Source: a bacterium
GTDB taxonomy: Bacteria > Electryoneota > RPQS01
Direction: 5' to 3'
Length of the DNA: 64,000 nt
NCBI GenBank assembly: GCA_036504735.1
Contig: DASXUQ010000008.1
Location: forward strand, 248,001 to 312,000
The position numbers and the translations under genes are program-made. Positions 25,810-35,100 of the stretch are shown one piece after another; positions within the stretch are counted from its first letter, which is position 1; each line of letters starts with the position of its first letter. The notes below the pieces were generated by a model that was not told where the DNA came from, searched no databases, and worked only from the letters and a program-made list of their open reading frames with translations.

Positions 25810-25891
25810 GCCCGAGTGGTGAAATTGGTAGACACACTATCTTGAGGGGGTAGCGCCGCAAGGCATCCCGGTTCGAATCCGGGCTCGGGCA
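25810..25891 (+). tRNA. tRNA-Leu (anticodon GAG)
   Basis: Acceptor arm GCCCGAG (25810-25816) pairs with CTCGGGC (25884-25890), discriminator A at 25891; CCA is not encoded. The anticodon stem CTATC/GGTAG encloses loop TTGAGGG with anticodon GAG at 25844-25846. A variable arm (CGCCGCAAGGC-type) and the T arm CCCGG-TTCGAAT-CCGGG identify a class II leucine tRNA. Confidence 0.95.
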
Positions 25892-25907
25892 CACGTTCAT
25901 TTTTTCC

Positions 25908-25941
25908 AGACGACCTTGCCAAACGCAAGGTCGTCTTTTTT
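25908..25941 (+). terminator. Rho-independent terminator after tRNA-Leu
   Basis: AGACGACCTTGC (25908-25919) and GCAAGGTCGTCT (25925-25936) form a 12-bp perfect stem with loop CAAAC, followed by a T-run to 25941. Confidence 0.9.
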
Positions 25942-26383
25942 ATGCTTGCCCATCCAAGCCCTCTCCCGAACATGCATAAGAAGTTATGATTTATTGAATT
26001 TTTATATGCATTCGCATGTTTTTCCCATTGGCTTAGTGGTGATAATTATACTGGTGGTGTAATATTTATAATTTGCGAGAGGCACGGTGAATCGCGACTC
26101 AAGCGTCCGATATAGTCAAAAGATTCAACCTTGACGATCCATAAAATGTAAGTCGATGAAGCACGATCCGAATGTCATAGCGAGAGGCATATAGAGACTG
26201 ACTTATCTAAAAGATGTCCCCTTGTCCAAAAGCTCCGGTTTATCTTGCAGGTGCGATTTTTTCCAGTTGCTCTCGCTGTCTTGATTCTTAATACGTCAAG
26301 GTATAGATTGGATACAACAATACCATCGCCACTGCGGGGCGGGAGGAGCGCGCTACACACCAGGGGAATTAGAAAGGAATTGG
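25942..26383. other. AT-rich intergenic region before tandem family B
   Basis: About 440 bases with no convincing gene and clearly lower GC than its surroundings (for example AATTATACTGGTGGTGTAAT near 26043). It probably holds the promoter of the next gene cluster, but no -35/-10 pair stands out. Confidence 0.5.
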
Positions 26384-27166
26384 ATGAAATTGTGGACTGT
26401 ACTGGTCCTGGCGATGCTGTGTACTGCACAAGCCTTTAGCGAGCCTGCACCGCGCACGCCCGACACACGCCCACAGGGGAATTTACCCTCCCTCAACGCA
26501 ACTTCAAATATCGCACCTTCTCATAGTCTGACGCCGGATCTGCCCATTACCTGGTCACAGGGTTTTCTGGCTCTCGTGCGCTCCAGCGCACCTAATGACA
26601 CTATTCTGAATTGGGATGCCGGCACCGTGGAATGTCCCGGTGTGGCGTACAGCGTTTACCTGCATCCCAAAAACTTCGGACCCGAAGATATCACCCTCTG
26701 TGCTCCGGTCGAACCGGAAAGCCCCGTCTTTTCCCGCTTGACAGACTGCGAATGCTACAATTCTCTCGCTCCCTATCAGATGAGCCCGTGTAGCCTGCGC
26801 ATCGAGTTCCATCCGTCATCGGATGGCACCTTTCGTGATACCATGCGGATTCAAACCGATTCCTGGAACAGCTACGGTGGCTTCGTGCGCATCCCTGTGG
26901 TCGGCAGAAGAGTATCGACCCCCGCCTCGCCGAACGTGGTGATCTCGATTCAGGGAGATGATGCCCGCTTGATCTGGAATCCGGTGCGTCTTTCCTCCGG
27001 CGGCTGCCCCACATCGGTCCCCGGTTATCTGGTTTACTACTCGCCGGACAACAACGGCGCGTACCGTCTGTTGAGCTTCACTCCCGATACCAGCTATGTG
27101 CATACGGGCGTGCTGATCAGCGAAGGCGGACTGTTTTATCAAGTCGTCGCCGGCCCCCAGCCGTAA
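26384..27166 (+). CDS. Tandem secreted family B, member 1
   Basis: 260 residues with AAAGGA before ATG 26384 and signal peptide MKLWTVLVLAMLCTAQAFS. The body shared with the next two genes begins ITWSQGFLALVRSSAPND and contains a cysteine trio (DCECYNSLAPYQMSPCSL) and the near-invariant block IQTDSWNSYGGFVRIPVVG. The L-x-P-x-Q-x-x-x-C-S-L-x-I-x-F-x-P pattern resembles ASH/HYDIN-type immunoglobulin-like domains, where C-S-L-T-V-x-F-x-P is typical. The last 75 residues look like a fibronectin III-like domain (DDARLIWNPV ... YLVYYSPDNNG ... YVHTG). A secreted or surface binding protein is likely; the ligand is unknown. Confidence 0.75.
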   Translation: MKLWTVLVLAMLCTAQAFSEPAPRTPDTRPQGNLPSLNATSNIAPSHSLTPDLPITWSQGFLALVRSSAPNDTILNWDAGTVECPGVAYSVYLHPKNFGPEDITLCAPVEPESPVFSRLTDCECYNSLAPYQMSPCSLRIEFHPSSDGTFRDTMRIQTDSWNSYGGFVRIPVVGRRVSTPASPNVVISIQGDDARLIWNPVRLSSGGCPTSVPGYLVYYSPDNNGAYRLLSFTPDTSYVHTGVLISEGGLFYQVVAGPQP

Positions 27167-27293
27167 GGATCTGCGCGCTGTCTCCCGCGCGAGGTGACAA
27201 TGGAGACGACGCCGAACGAACGTAAGTAACGATGCCGGTTAAGGGACGAAAAGATCCCCGCTGCCACTGACACCGCCCGCTATGATGATCTTG

Positions 27294-27320
27294 AAGCCCT
27301 TGCCCTGGAGGTAAGGGCTT
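27294..27320 (+). terminator. Stem-loop between family B members 1 and 2
   Basis: AAGCCCTTGCC (27294-27304) pairs with GGTAAGGGCTT (27310-27320) around CTGGA, followed by CTTACTCTATTT. It could terminate transcription 30 bases before the next start. Confidence 0.55.
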
Positions 27321-27350
27321 CTTACTCTATTTGAATTTTTGAGGATTGTA

Positions 27351-28127
27351 ATGATAAGAAGATTTTGTATTTTGATAGCCTTGATCGTGAGTTTTGAATC
27401 TTTACCGCCCCGCGCCACGGCGGCAGAAGGAGATCATGGCGCAAACTCCGGCGGGTCCGCAGTTGTGGTAACTCCCGCGGATGACGGCCGGCCCGGCGAA
27501 CGCCACTCGTTGGATTGGTCGCAAGGCATTCTGGCTGTGGTCCGCATGTCCGCGCCCAATGATCCCCTCTACAATTGGAATGCCGGCGTCGTCGAGTGCC
27601 CGCAAACCGTCACCAGCGACGCCTTTCACCTGAAAAATTTCGGCACCGAATCCATCACGGTGAGCTGTCCGATTCTGATGCACCATAACGGTTTTTCCCG
27701 CAACACCAATTGTCCGTGTTCCGGTACGCTGGCTCCCGGCCAGGTTGGATCGTGTAGTTTTACCGTCACCTTTAATTCGACGACGGACGGCACCCTCCGC
27801 GATACCCTGCGCATTCAAACCAATGCATGGAACAGCTACGGCGGGTTTGTGCGCATTCCCCTCGCCGGAACCTGTGTAGCCACGCCGCCCGAAACCCGTG
27901 TGGTCATCGAGCCGCAGGATGCCGATGTGCGTCTCGCGTGGAATCCCGTCATTCAGTCCGTGCTCGGATGCTCGCTGCCGGACATTCGCTACCGCATCTA
28001 TTCCGCTCCAGCCGTGAATGGAGCCTTTACGTATCTTGCGTCCACCGCCGATACTCATTACGTGCATCTCGATGCCGCGTCACACAGCGAACAGATCTAC
28101 TACCGTGTGACCGTCCAAACGCCCTGA
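27351..28127 (+). CDS. Tandem secreted family B, member 2
   Basis: 258 residues from ATG 27351 (GAGG seven bases upstream); the TTG at 27339 only adds four residues. The signal peptide is followed by an unstructured Gly/Ser/Asp stretch and then the family body: LDWSQGILAVVRMSAPNDPL, FHLKNFGTESITVSCPI, NCPCSGTLAPGQVGSCSFTV and IQTNAWNSYGGFVRIPLAG. The C-terminal fibronectin-like half has DVRLAWNPVIQSVLGCSLPD then YRIYSAP. Against member 1 the cysteine positions are kept, suggesting disulfides. It is about as close to member 3 as to member 1. Function unknown; export predicted. Confidence 0.76.
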   Translation: MIRRFCILIALIVSFESLPPRATAAEGDHGANSGGSAVVVTPADDGRPGERHSLDWSQGILAVVRMSAPNDPLYNWNAGVVECPQTVTSDAFHLKNFGTESITVSCPILMHHNGFSRNTNCPCSGTLAPGQVGSCSFTVTFNSTTDGTLRDTLRIQTNAWNSYGGFVRIPLAGTCVATPPETRVVIEPQDADVRLAWNPVIQSVLGCSLPDIRYRIYSAPAVNGAFTYLASTADTHYVHLDAASHSEQIYYRVTVQTP

Positions 28128-28291
28128 GGATTCGGCAGCCTACGAATATTATTCGGGAGATCGCCGGCACCCGCTCCAACGTACATCGCTCGCGCGCAGT
28201 CAATTCCGGAGTTGACCAGTACATGCAAACCGCCTCTGCGGGGCGCGAGGTCGTAAGACAGGATGGCAAATACCCCTATGGAAGGAGCATG

Positions 28292-29020
28292 ATGAAAACG
28301 CTTGTTCGCTGGATTGTTGTTTGGATGTGTGCAGTGTTCTGGATCGCTTATCCTGCGGAGTTGCCGGTCACGCCCGACCGGACAGAGTCGCAGTCGCCTA
28401 TTCAATGGTCTCGGGGCGTTCTGGCGCTGGTGCGGATGAGCGCGCCGGATGTCCCCGTCTATGCGTGGAATGCCGGTTCGGTGGAATGCTCGCAGGCGAC
28501 GCCGGGCGAGACCCTCTACCTGAAAAACTTCGGCACCGAGCAGATCGATATTACCAGCCCGCCCCTGCTGGCAGAGGCCAGTGTCTTCTCCCGTATCACC
28601 ACCTGCCCCTGCACCGGTGTGCTCAATCCCGGTCAGATTAACTCGTGCAGCCTGACCCTCTCCTTCAGCCCCTCCGGCAACGGTATCTTCAACGACACCC
28701 TGCGCGTTCAAACCAATGCTTGGAACAGCTATGGCGGGTTTGTGCGCTTTCCCTTGTCCGGTATCAGTGTCACCACCCCCGCCGCGCCCCAGGTGGTCGT
28801 GCAGGTGTTGAATAATGATGTGCACCTGCAATGGGCTCCGGTCACGCGCTCCGTCCTGGGATGTCTGCTGACGCCGTCCGATTATCAGGTCTTCTCTTCA
28901 GACAACGCCAGCGGACCTTTCCAATTGCAGGGCGCTACTTCAGGCCCTGAGTTTGATCTGCATGATGTCTTTCAGAACAACAGCATGCTCTATTTTATGG
29001 TCGAGGCACGCGCCAACTGA
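28292..29020 (+). CDS. Tandem secreted family B, member 3
   Basis: 242 residues. AAGGAG at 28282-28287 favours the second of two adjacent ATGs (28292). The frame is open back to 27827, but that part lies over member 2 in another frame and is rejected. Family blocks: IQWSRGVLALVRMSAPDVPV, LYLKNFGTEQIDITSPPL, TCPCTGVLNPGQINSCSLTL, VQTNAWNSYGGFVRFPLSG, then DVHLQWAPVTRSVLGC. As in the others, an ASH-like immunoglobulin fold followed by a fibronectin-like domain is inferred. A strong terminator follows, closing the array. Confidence 0.76.
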   Translation: MKTLVRWIVVWMCAVFWIAYPAELPVTPDRTESQSPIQWSRGVLALVRMSAPDVPVYAWNAGSVECSQATPGETLYLKNFGTEQIDITSPPLLAEASVFSRITTCPCTGVLNPGQINSCSLTLSFSPSGNGIFNDTLRVQTNAWNSYGGFVRFPLSGISVTTPAAPQVVVQVLNNDVHLQWAPVTRSVLGCLLTPSDYQVFSSDNASGPFQLQGATSGPEFDLHDVFQNNSMLYFMVEARAN

Positions 29021-29056
29021 CCCCCGGCACCATAGAAATCAGTAAAGTCAGAATCG

Positions 29057-29090
29057 AGCAGCGGACCTTCATGGTCCGCTGCTTTTTTTT
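29057..29090 (+). terminator. Strong terminator after family B array
   Basis: AGCAGCGGACC (29057-29067) and GGTCCGCTGCT (29073-29083) form an 11-bp perfect stem with loop TTCAT and a run of eight T. Confidence 0.92.
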
Positions 29091-29232
29091 GGGTTCTGCC
29101 CGCATCCTCCGTCAGGCGGCAAATCTTTCCTTTTGCGCAGACATCTCGATCCCACATGTAGCTTAAGTTGCTGTTAATGTGTTATGGCATATGGCTTGCT
29201 TCGTGAAAGATGGACAAAAGGTTCAACTTGTT

Positions 29233-30603
29233 ATGCGATTTTCCTTTAAGCTGTTAATCATCTTGCTCTTCGCCGCTGCGGCTCGGGCACAAGTCTGGCC
29301 GGACGGCGCGGTGTGCAACCCGGAAGCGGGCTTGCCGTGCTCCCGGGCCGGGCAACTTCGCGTCAAGTTGGCAGGCGCGCTCATGCGTAGTGAACACTGG
29401 CGCGACAGCCGCTCACGCTTCGGCATGGAAATCGGCCTTGGCTATGGCATTGGCCTGTCCCTCGAGAGTTCCACCCGGGATCTGCGCGGCTTCGGCGCTT
29501 TCGAAAAGGGCCTCCAGGACACGCGTCTTGGTTTGTCTCTCTGGCCCTCTTTCTCGCCGCGCCTGGCCGCGGGAATCAATGGCTTTTTGAGCCTTCCCAC
29601 AGGTTTCCGCAAATCTCAGCTCTATCACGATACCGAACTGGATACCACCTTCCGGATGCCCGCGCTGAGTCTGAAACAGTCCGCCGGAGAACTTTACACC
29701 GGCGCGGTCTGGACGCTCGGTCCCGTCGCTGACCTGCATCTGTTCGGCGGATATTTCTGCACCTCCGACCGCACCGGGCAAGCCTTCCGCTGGGGCCTCG
29801 GCACCACGCTCTCGCCGTTCGGAGAAACCTGCCGTGCCGAGCTAAACTACAGCCGCTCCATTACCCGCACAGGTATTTTTCCCAACACGGAAACGCTCGA
29901 AGCCGCACTCCCATTTGAAACAGGCTGGGGAGTAACTCTCAGTCCCGGCATGTGGGCCGATCTTGATGACGAGCCGATGTACGGCGTCTCGCTCGGCCTG
30001 CACTTCGAAACAACGATTCCCGGAATAGAAACCGTCAAACCTCCCCGCGTGATCATCTCGCCCCCCCGGCTTGCCGGAGTGGTGTTGGTGGCCTCACCGG
30101 TGACCGATATTGTCCTGGCCGATGGCCGTGAACTCTGGCAGAGCATTCAGGATGGCGTGCGTCCCACCTTTGATGATGTCAAACCGCTGAGCACGCTGGA
30201 TATTCCCGGCCTGCCCTTCACGGATCGCACCGAAGAGACCGTGCGCCAGACCGTGCGTGCCTTGGCCCAATCCCATCCCGAGGCGGACTGGCTGCTGATT
30301 ACCCGCGTGATTCGTGAGGATGTCTCGCGCCAGAATAACTCCTCGCTTCCGCTGGTGGTATCCCGCCCGCTGTGGGCGGCGCAGTGCAAACTGAAAGTGC
30401 TGCTCATCGACCTGCGCGGCGAGAAAACCCGCAATTCCGAGATCATTGAAGGCCGTGCATCCAAAAAGGACTTTCCCCAGCTTGCGGTGCTGTCTCCGTC
30501 CGATGATGCCGTGCTGAGCATGAAAGCCAGCCGCCAGCTCACCTTCGAAGCCTACCGCAACGCCGGTCACCAGATCGCCCTCCAACTGCTGGGGGAGAAG
30601 TAG
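29233..30603 (+). CDS. Outer-membrane beta-barrel fused to a periplasmic domain
   Basis: 456 residues from ATG 29233 with signal peptide MRFSFKLLIILLFAAAARA. Residues about 20-290 show alternating hydrophobic strands with aromatic ends (FGMEIGLGYGIGLSLES, TRLGLSLWPSFSPRLAAGIN, GWGVTLSPGMWADL, YGVSLGLHFETTI), typical of an outer-membrane barrel of about 12-14 strands. Residues about 300-456 (VVLVASPVTDIVLADGRELW ... QIALQLLGEK) look like a soluble alpha/beta domain with the shape of lipoprotein-associated periplasmic domains of the CsgG/DUF4136 type. That comparison is weak. It is followed one base later by a lipoprotein gene, so it is probably the first gene of the operon that ends with the giant T9SS cargo. 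Confidence 0.7.
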   Translation: MRFSFKLLIILLFAAAARAQVWPDGAVCNPEAGLPCSRAGQLRVKLAGALMRSEHWRDSRSRFGMEIGLGYGIGLSLESSTRDLRGFGAFEKGLQDTRLGLSLWPSFSPRLAAGINGFLSLPTGFRKSQLYHDTELDTTFRMPALSLKQSAGELYTGAVWTLGPVADLHLFGGYFCTSDRTGQAFRWGLGTTLSPFGETCRAELNYSRSITRTGIFPNTETLEAALPFETGWGVTLSPGMWADLDDEPMYGVSLGLHFETTIPGIETVKPPRVIISPPRLAGVVLVASPVTDIVLADGRELWQSIQDGVRPTFDDVKPLSTLDIPGLPFTDRTEETVRQTVRALAQSHPEADWLLITRVIREDVSRQNNSSLPLVVSRPLWAAQCKLKVLLIDLRGEKTRNSEIIEGRASKKDFPQLAVLSPSDDAVLSMKASRQLTFEAYRNAGHQIALQLLGEK

Positions 30604-30604
30604 C

Positions 30605-31024
30605 ATGAAATCAAAAACCAAAACAGCATATCAGAATAACCGCCGCGCCGCATTTCTGCTCTTTGCTTTCTGCTTTCTGCTTTTCTTCTCGGCCTGCACC
30701 TCTCCCAAAACCGAGCACAACCCGGTTTTACAGCCGGAAATTACGCTATTGGTTGAGGCCCAGCCGCAAACCGTTCCCGCCGACGGCTCCAGCCGCATGG
30801 TGGTCTTTGTGGAACTGCGGCACGGCAGCGATGCCGTCGCCGATTCCACCGAGATTATTCTGCTGAACACCAAGGGCACACTCGGCAAAGGAATCTTGTA
30901 CACCCATTCCGGCGCGGCGCTCGACACCCTGACCAGTGATACTACCTCCGGCGCGGGCTGGCTGATTGCCTGTGCCGAGGGCCTGCGCGACTCCGCCGCC
31001 ATCATCTTCACGGCAAGGCCATGA
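30605..31024 (+). CDS. Small lipoprotein with Ig-like domain; stutter-coded signal peptide
   Basis: 139 residues. The signal MKSKTKTAYQNNRRAAFLLF then AFCFLLFFSAC has its lipid-attachment Cys at residue 31, and is encoded by a class III element: the lysine part by an AAACCAAAAC purine tract and the hydrophobic part by repeated TTTCTGC words. The mature part (EITLLVEAQPQTVPADGSSR, then VFVELRHGSDAVADSTEIIL) is a single invasin-like immunoglobulin domain of the Big-1 type, with P-A-D-G-x-S-x-x-x-V and a late G-x-A-x-A-like strand. It overlaps the next gene by four bases (ATGA). Confidence 0.75.
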   Translation: MKSKTKTAYQNNRRAAFLLFAFCFLLFFSACTSPKTEHNPVLQPEITLLVEAQPQTVPADGSSRMVVFVELRHGSDAVADSTEIILLNTKGTLGKGILYTHSGAALDTLTSDTTSGAGWLIACAEGLRDSAAIIFTARP

Positions 31025-32190
31025 CTGCCGCAAAAGCCAAAAACCCAAAAAGCCAGAAGGCCAAAAGCAGAAGTCCCCGTCGCTTCCTTCACTCCGTAGG
31101 GAGATGGTGTGGATGGGGTTTCAGCTTTTCAGCATTTCAGCTTTTCAGCTTTTTTCTTATCGGCTGCGGCAGCACCGGATCCGACAATCCCGCCGCGCCG
31201 CACAATGGTCCCGAGACCTTTCGCATCACCTATTGCCGCGTGGTAGACAACGGCAGCGATATGCACGTGCAATGGAGCGCGTCACGCCCCACCTCCGGCG
31301 ATTTCCGCTATGGCGGCACCAATTTCAATCATCTGGTGCGTGATACCGTCCGTGCCGACTCCCACGATGTGGCTCTGACCGGCCTGCGCGATTCCACTCA
31401 GTATATTTTCGAACTGACCGTCCGCGACAGCGTCAATGATTCTCTGACCTCCATCGGCACCTTCACCACGCCGGTCTTCGTCATCGCGCCGCTGCAGATC
31501 AGCGGCCTCACCATCACCGAGATCACGGAATCTTCCGCCCGGATCCGCTGGCAGACCAACATCGCGGCCAACACCGTGCTCTATTATGGACGGACCCTGC
31601 TGGCCGACTCACTGGTCAATGATTCTCTCGTCCTGCATCACGACGTTCTGCTGTCCGGTCTGAATCCATCGTCCACCTATCACGTCCGCCCCGAGTCCGC
31701 CGACAGCACCCATCAGCGCGGGATCGGCGCGGACACGCTCTTCGCCACGGTCATTCAAATGCTGGTCGGTTTCCCCGACACTACCGTGGCCTTGGGTGAC
31801 AGTCTGCGGCTGCCCATCTTTGTGGAAGACGCCGAGGATCTTGCCGCCATGCACATCGGTCTGTCCTTTACTCCCGGCAGCATCGAAGTGCTCTCCATCG
31901 AGGAAGGCCCGTTCTATTCGCAGCATGACGGTTTCATCTTCTTCAGCGACATCCATAACAGCGGCGGTCAGGCCTTTGGAGACCTGACGTGGAATATCCT
32001 GTATGCCGACAGTCAGCGCGCCGGAACCGATGCCGATGGCGCGGGCGTTGTGGCCTTTGTCAAGCTGCGCGCTCTAAGCGCAGGTGACGCGCACTTCTCC
32101 TTTGTCCGCGACAGCTCCTTTGCCCTTGATGCCTTTGCCGTGCAGCGCCGCTTCGGCCTGCAAACCGGATCGGTCCAGGTCACTCCATGA
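31021..32190 (+). CDS. Lipoprotein with fibronectin III-like and cohesin-like domains
   Basis: 389 residues. The unusual signal peptide (MTAAKAKNPKSQKAKSRSPR, then SFSAFQLFSFFLIGC, Cys49) is coded by a class III stutter (AAAAGCC words and TTTCAGC words). Two fibronectin III-like domains follow (about 60-145 and 155-240; GLRDSTQYIFELTVRDS and TSARIRWQTNIAANTVLYYG). Residues about 247-389 resemble a cohesin domain: VALGDSLRLPIFVEDAEDLA, IGLSFTPGSIEVLSIEEGPF, FGDLTWNILYADS and VVAFVKLRAL. Cohesins bind dockerins, and the next gene, which overlaps it by four bases, has dockerin-like segments. Outer-membrane anchoring is predicted. Confidence 0.75.
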   Translation: MTAAKAKNPKSQKAKSRSPRRFLHSVGRWCGWGFSFSAFQLFSFFLIGCGSTGSDNPAAPHNGPETFRITYCRVVDNGSDMHVQWSASRPTSGDFRYGGTNFNHLVRDTVRADSHDVALTGLRDSTQYIFELTVRDSVNDSLTSIGTFTTPVFVIAPLQISGLTITEITESSARIRWQTNIAANTVLYYGRTLLADSLVNDSLVLHHDVLLSGLNPSSTYHVRPESADSTHQRGIGADTLFATVIQMLVGFPDTTVALGDSLRLPIFVEDAEDLAAMHIGLSFTPGSIEVLSIEEGPFYSQHDGFIFFSDIHNSGGQAFGDLTWNILYADSQRAGTDADGAGVVAFVKLRALSAGDAHFSFVRDSSFALDAFAVQRRFGLQTGSVQVTP

Positions 32191-35100
32191 GCAGGATTCA
32201 CCGCACCTATCTGATGGCAGGACTGATCCTGCTCTGCGCCGCCGCACTGGCCGCCGCGCCCACCTACCGCTCTTTCATCGAATGGAACGGGCCGTATTAT
32301 CATGTGCGGCACTCCACCGGCGCGGACAGCAGCGACGACATCAGCTATGCGGTGAACAATCCGCTGCCACTCTACAGCCTGCCCTTTTCCTCGCCGGCAG
32401 CGGTGGCGCTCTATGGCACGCTGCTCTCCCAGACCGCGTTCATCGTCGATCATGATCACAGCCGCGTGCAGGTCTTTTCCACCGGCGCCGACTGGCGCGT
32501 AGAATCCCTGACCTACAATGCTTCGGCAGCGGCGGGATATTTTGGCGGGCGCACCCTGTCCTTCGGTCGCGGCGAACTGCTTGCGGCCAGCGAACGGATT
32601 CTTATCAACAACGGCCTCTTCACCCGTGTGAATTCGCTGGCCGGGTATGCCGCAACCGATTCCGTGTACACCATGGTCTATACCGGGTTGCCCGGCGACG
32701 GCGGCGTGGCCACCTTGCCTTCCGGCTGGAATCTCGGCGCGTCCGACTCCGTCCGCGTCGAATATGCCTTCGCCAATCCTCCGGGCAACAGCGGCAATGG
32801 GGATATCGACTATGTGCTCAGCCAGACCTCGCCCACGGCCATTCCACTTCAACTGAATGAGACCACCTCCAACAGCGATCCCGCACTGAATGACGTCACG
32901 TCACTGGTGGTCAATCCTTCCGTGCGTACGGGCAAAGTTCTCGATCTGTATGCCGTTAACGCCCTGCCGGGCGGCGCGGGAACCCTCGCGTCCTACGACC
33001 TTTCCATCATCGGCCCCGGTGGCGCGTTCCATCATGTCGATACCTATCCCGGCGCCCTGGGCAGACCCTATGCCGTGAAAATGGTCGACACCGGCGTGAA
33101 CATCCCCGGCACCATGCTTGCCGGTACGCCGTCGGGTGTGCAAAGCGCGCGGCTCTCCCTTTCTATTCGCAATGCAAGCACGTTTCTTGGACATAACTAT
33201 CGCGTCGCCTTCAGCTTCGATACCACCAGCAGCATGAATCAATCCGCCGCGCCGGATAACCTCGAATCGGACATCGCGTTCGATCCGGTGCGCGGTCGCC
33301 TGCACATGGTGTTTTGCCGCGATAACGCGGTGCAGGGCACGGCCTACAGTTACAGCGACGATTATGGCCAGACATGGTCCGCCGCCGTAAGAATTTCCCC
33401 TACCACGCTGGGTGCGATTCATGACCGCCCGCGCATTGCTGTGCGCAGTACCGGCGAGGTTCACGTGGTCTATGAAGCGATAAACCTCAGCGGCCAGCGT
33501 CACCTGTACCACATCGTCTACATCGATGGAGCCGGCTGGTCCATCACGACCGAACTGACTGATGGCTTGACGCCCGGCATTGTGACGGAAAACCGCTATG
33601 CCAATCTGCTGGTGGATCCGCTCACCGATGATGTGCATCTGATCTGGGCAGGAGACGATGACGTCTATCATCAGGTCTACACCACGTCCTGGAGTGGCCC
33701 CACGCTGGTCGCCAGTGGTGCCGGCAGCGGGTTTTCGGCGCCTCACGCCGTAATGGATGGCAGTGGTGATATTCATCTTGCCTTCGTCAGCGATGCCGTG
33801 CCGCCCTGTCATATCGGCTACATGACGTACAACGGCGCCGAGTGGGGAAGCAATGAAGGCGGCAGCTTTACACCGGGAAGCGTCGACGAAGTAACATCCG
33901 CCAGCGGTGTGGCCGACGACGGCGGCGGACGCGGTGAACTCTTTCCCTTCCCGCAAATCGCCATCACCGGCGACAGTGTGTGGGTCTTCTGGACCGGGCA
34001 GGGAACAGAGGTCTACGGCGTCAATTCCAGCCGCATGTTCTACAACCGCATCAGTTCACTGACCGGAAATTTCGTGCCCGGCGCGCGCACGGCGCTCGCG
34101 CCTGCCGATGACTGCGCGCCCATGCGCTTTTCCGTTGCCGTGGATGCCGATCACAACATTCGCATCGTCTATCCTTTCGGCACCGCGGTCAACCGCGAAG
34201 GCCTGCGCTGCAAAACGTGGACGTGTGCCACCAATCGCTGGACGCCCGACGTCACCGCTCCGGGCCGCTCCATCTACAATGAAGGCGCGGCGGTAACCAC
34301 GTTCGCCTATGAGCCGCGCCTGATCTGCCCGCAAATCATGGGGCAGACCATGCCGATGCTCTCCTGTGCCAAGGCCTACACCACCCTCGGCGGAGGTTCG
34401 CCGCGGATTCTTTTCAAGATTCTCGATGGCATCATCACCGTAACGGACCGCAGCACGCTTTCGGAAATTAACCGCTGCCGCGTCTGGACCGGCGGCACGG
34501 CGGACACCGGGGTCATTCCCGGCCTCTCTCTGGCCGTGCGCAACAGTTCGGACGAGGTGTCCAACACCGATGACGTGAACTCTGCGGAGTTCAACGTCGG
34601 CGACTATTTCGACCTGACCGGCACAGTGCCGCAGCGGCACGATCTGCTCTTCCTGACCGACGCCGACAGCAACCGCGTGAAGATCCTCCGCGCCAACGAT
34701 AATCTCGATCACTGCTTCGGCGGCGATCTGCGCTGGGATGTGCCCGGAAAATCCGACGGCACTCCGTCGCAAAGCTACCGCATAGCCACAATGGGCGGGG
34801 AAGGCACTTACCGCGTCTGGGCAGGACCCGATACATCCGCCTGGACCATCGTCAACGATCTCCTGACGACTGGACCGGATGATCGCGTCTGTGAAGTGAA
34901 TCGCTACACCCGCGAAGTGCGCTTCGGCGACAACAGCCACGGAGCGATTCCTCCTGCCGGAAGCTTCATTCGCGTACGCTATGCAGAATCCGTGGACGAA
35001 GCGGAATTCGGCGGCGCGGGAAGCGGCAACAACCAGATGGTGAGCCCGCACGGCGTGGCCGCGCGCTACAACGCGGGACTGGGACATTTCGATGTCTACG

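Noticed and set aside
27167-27350. Possible riboswitch leader (c-di-GMP type) before family B member 2
   Set aside because: I could not find the conserved GEMM core or any other known aptamer pattern; only a terminator-like stem is supported.
27827-28291. Upstream extension of family B member 3
   Set aside because: It runs out of frame across member 2; AAGGAG and the signal peptide define the start at 28292.
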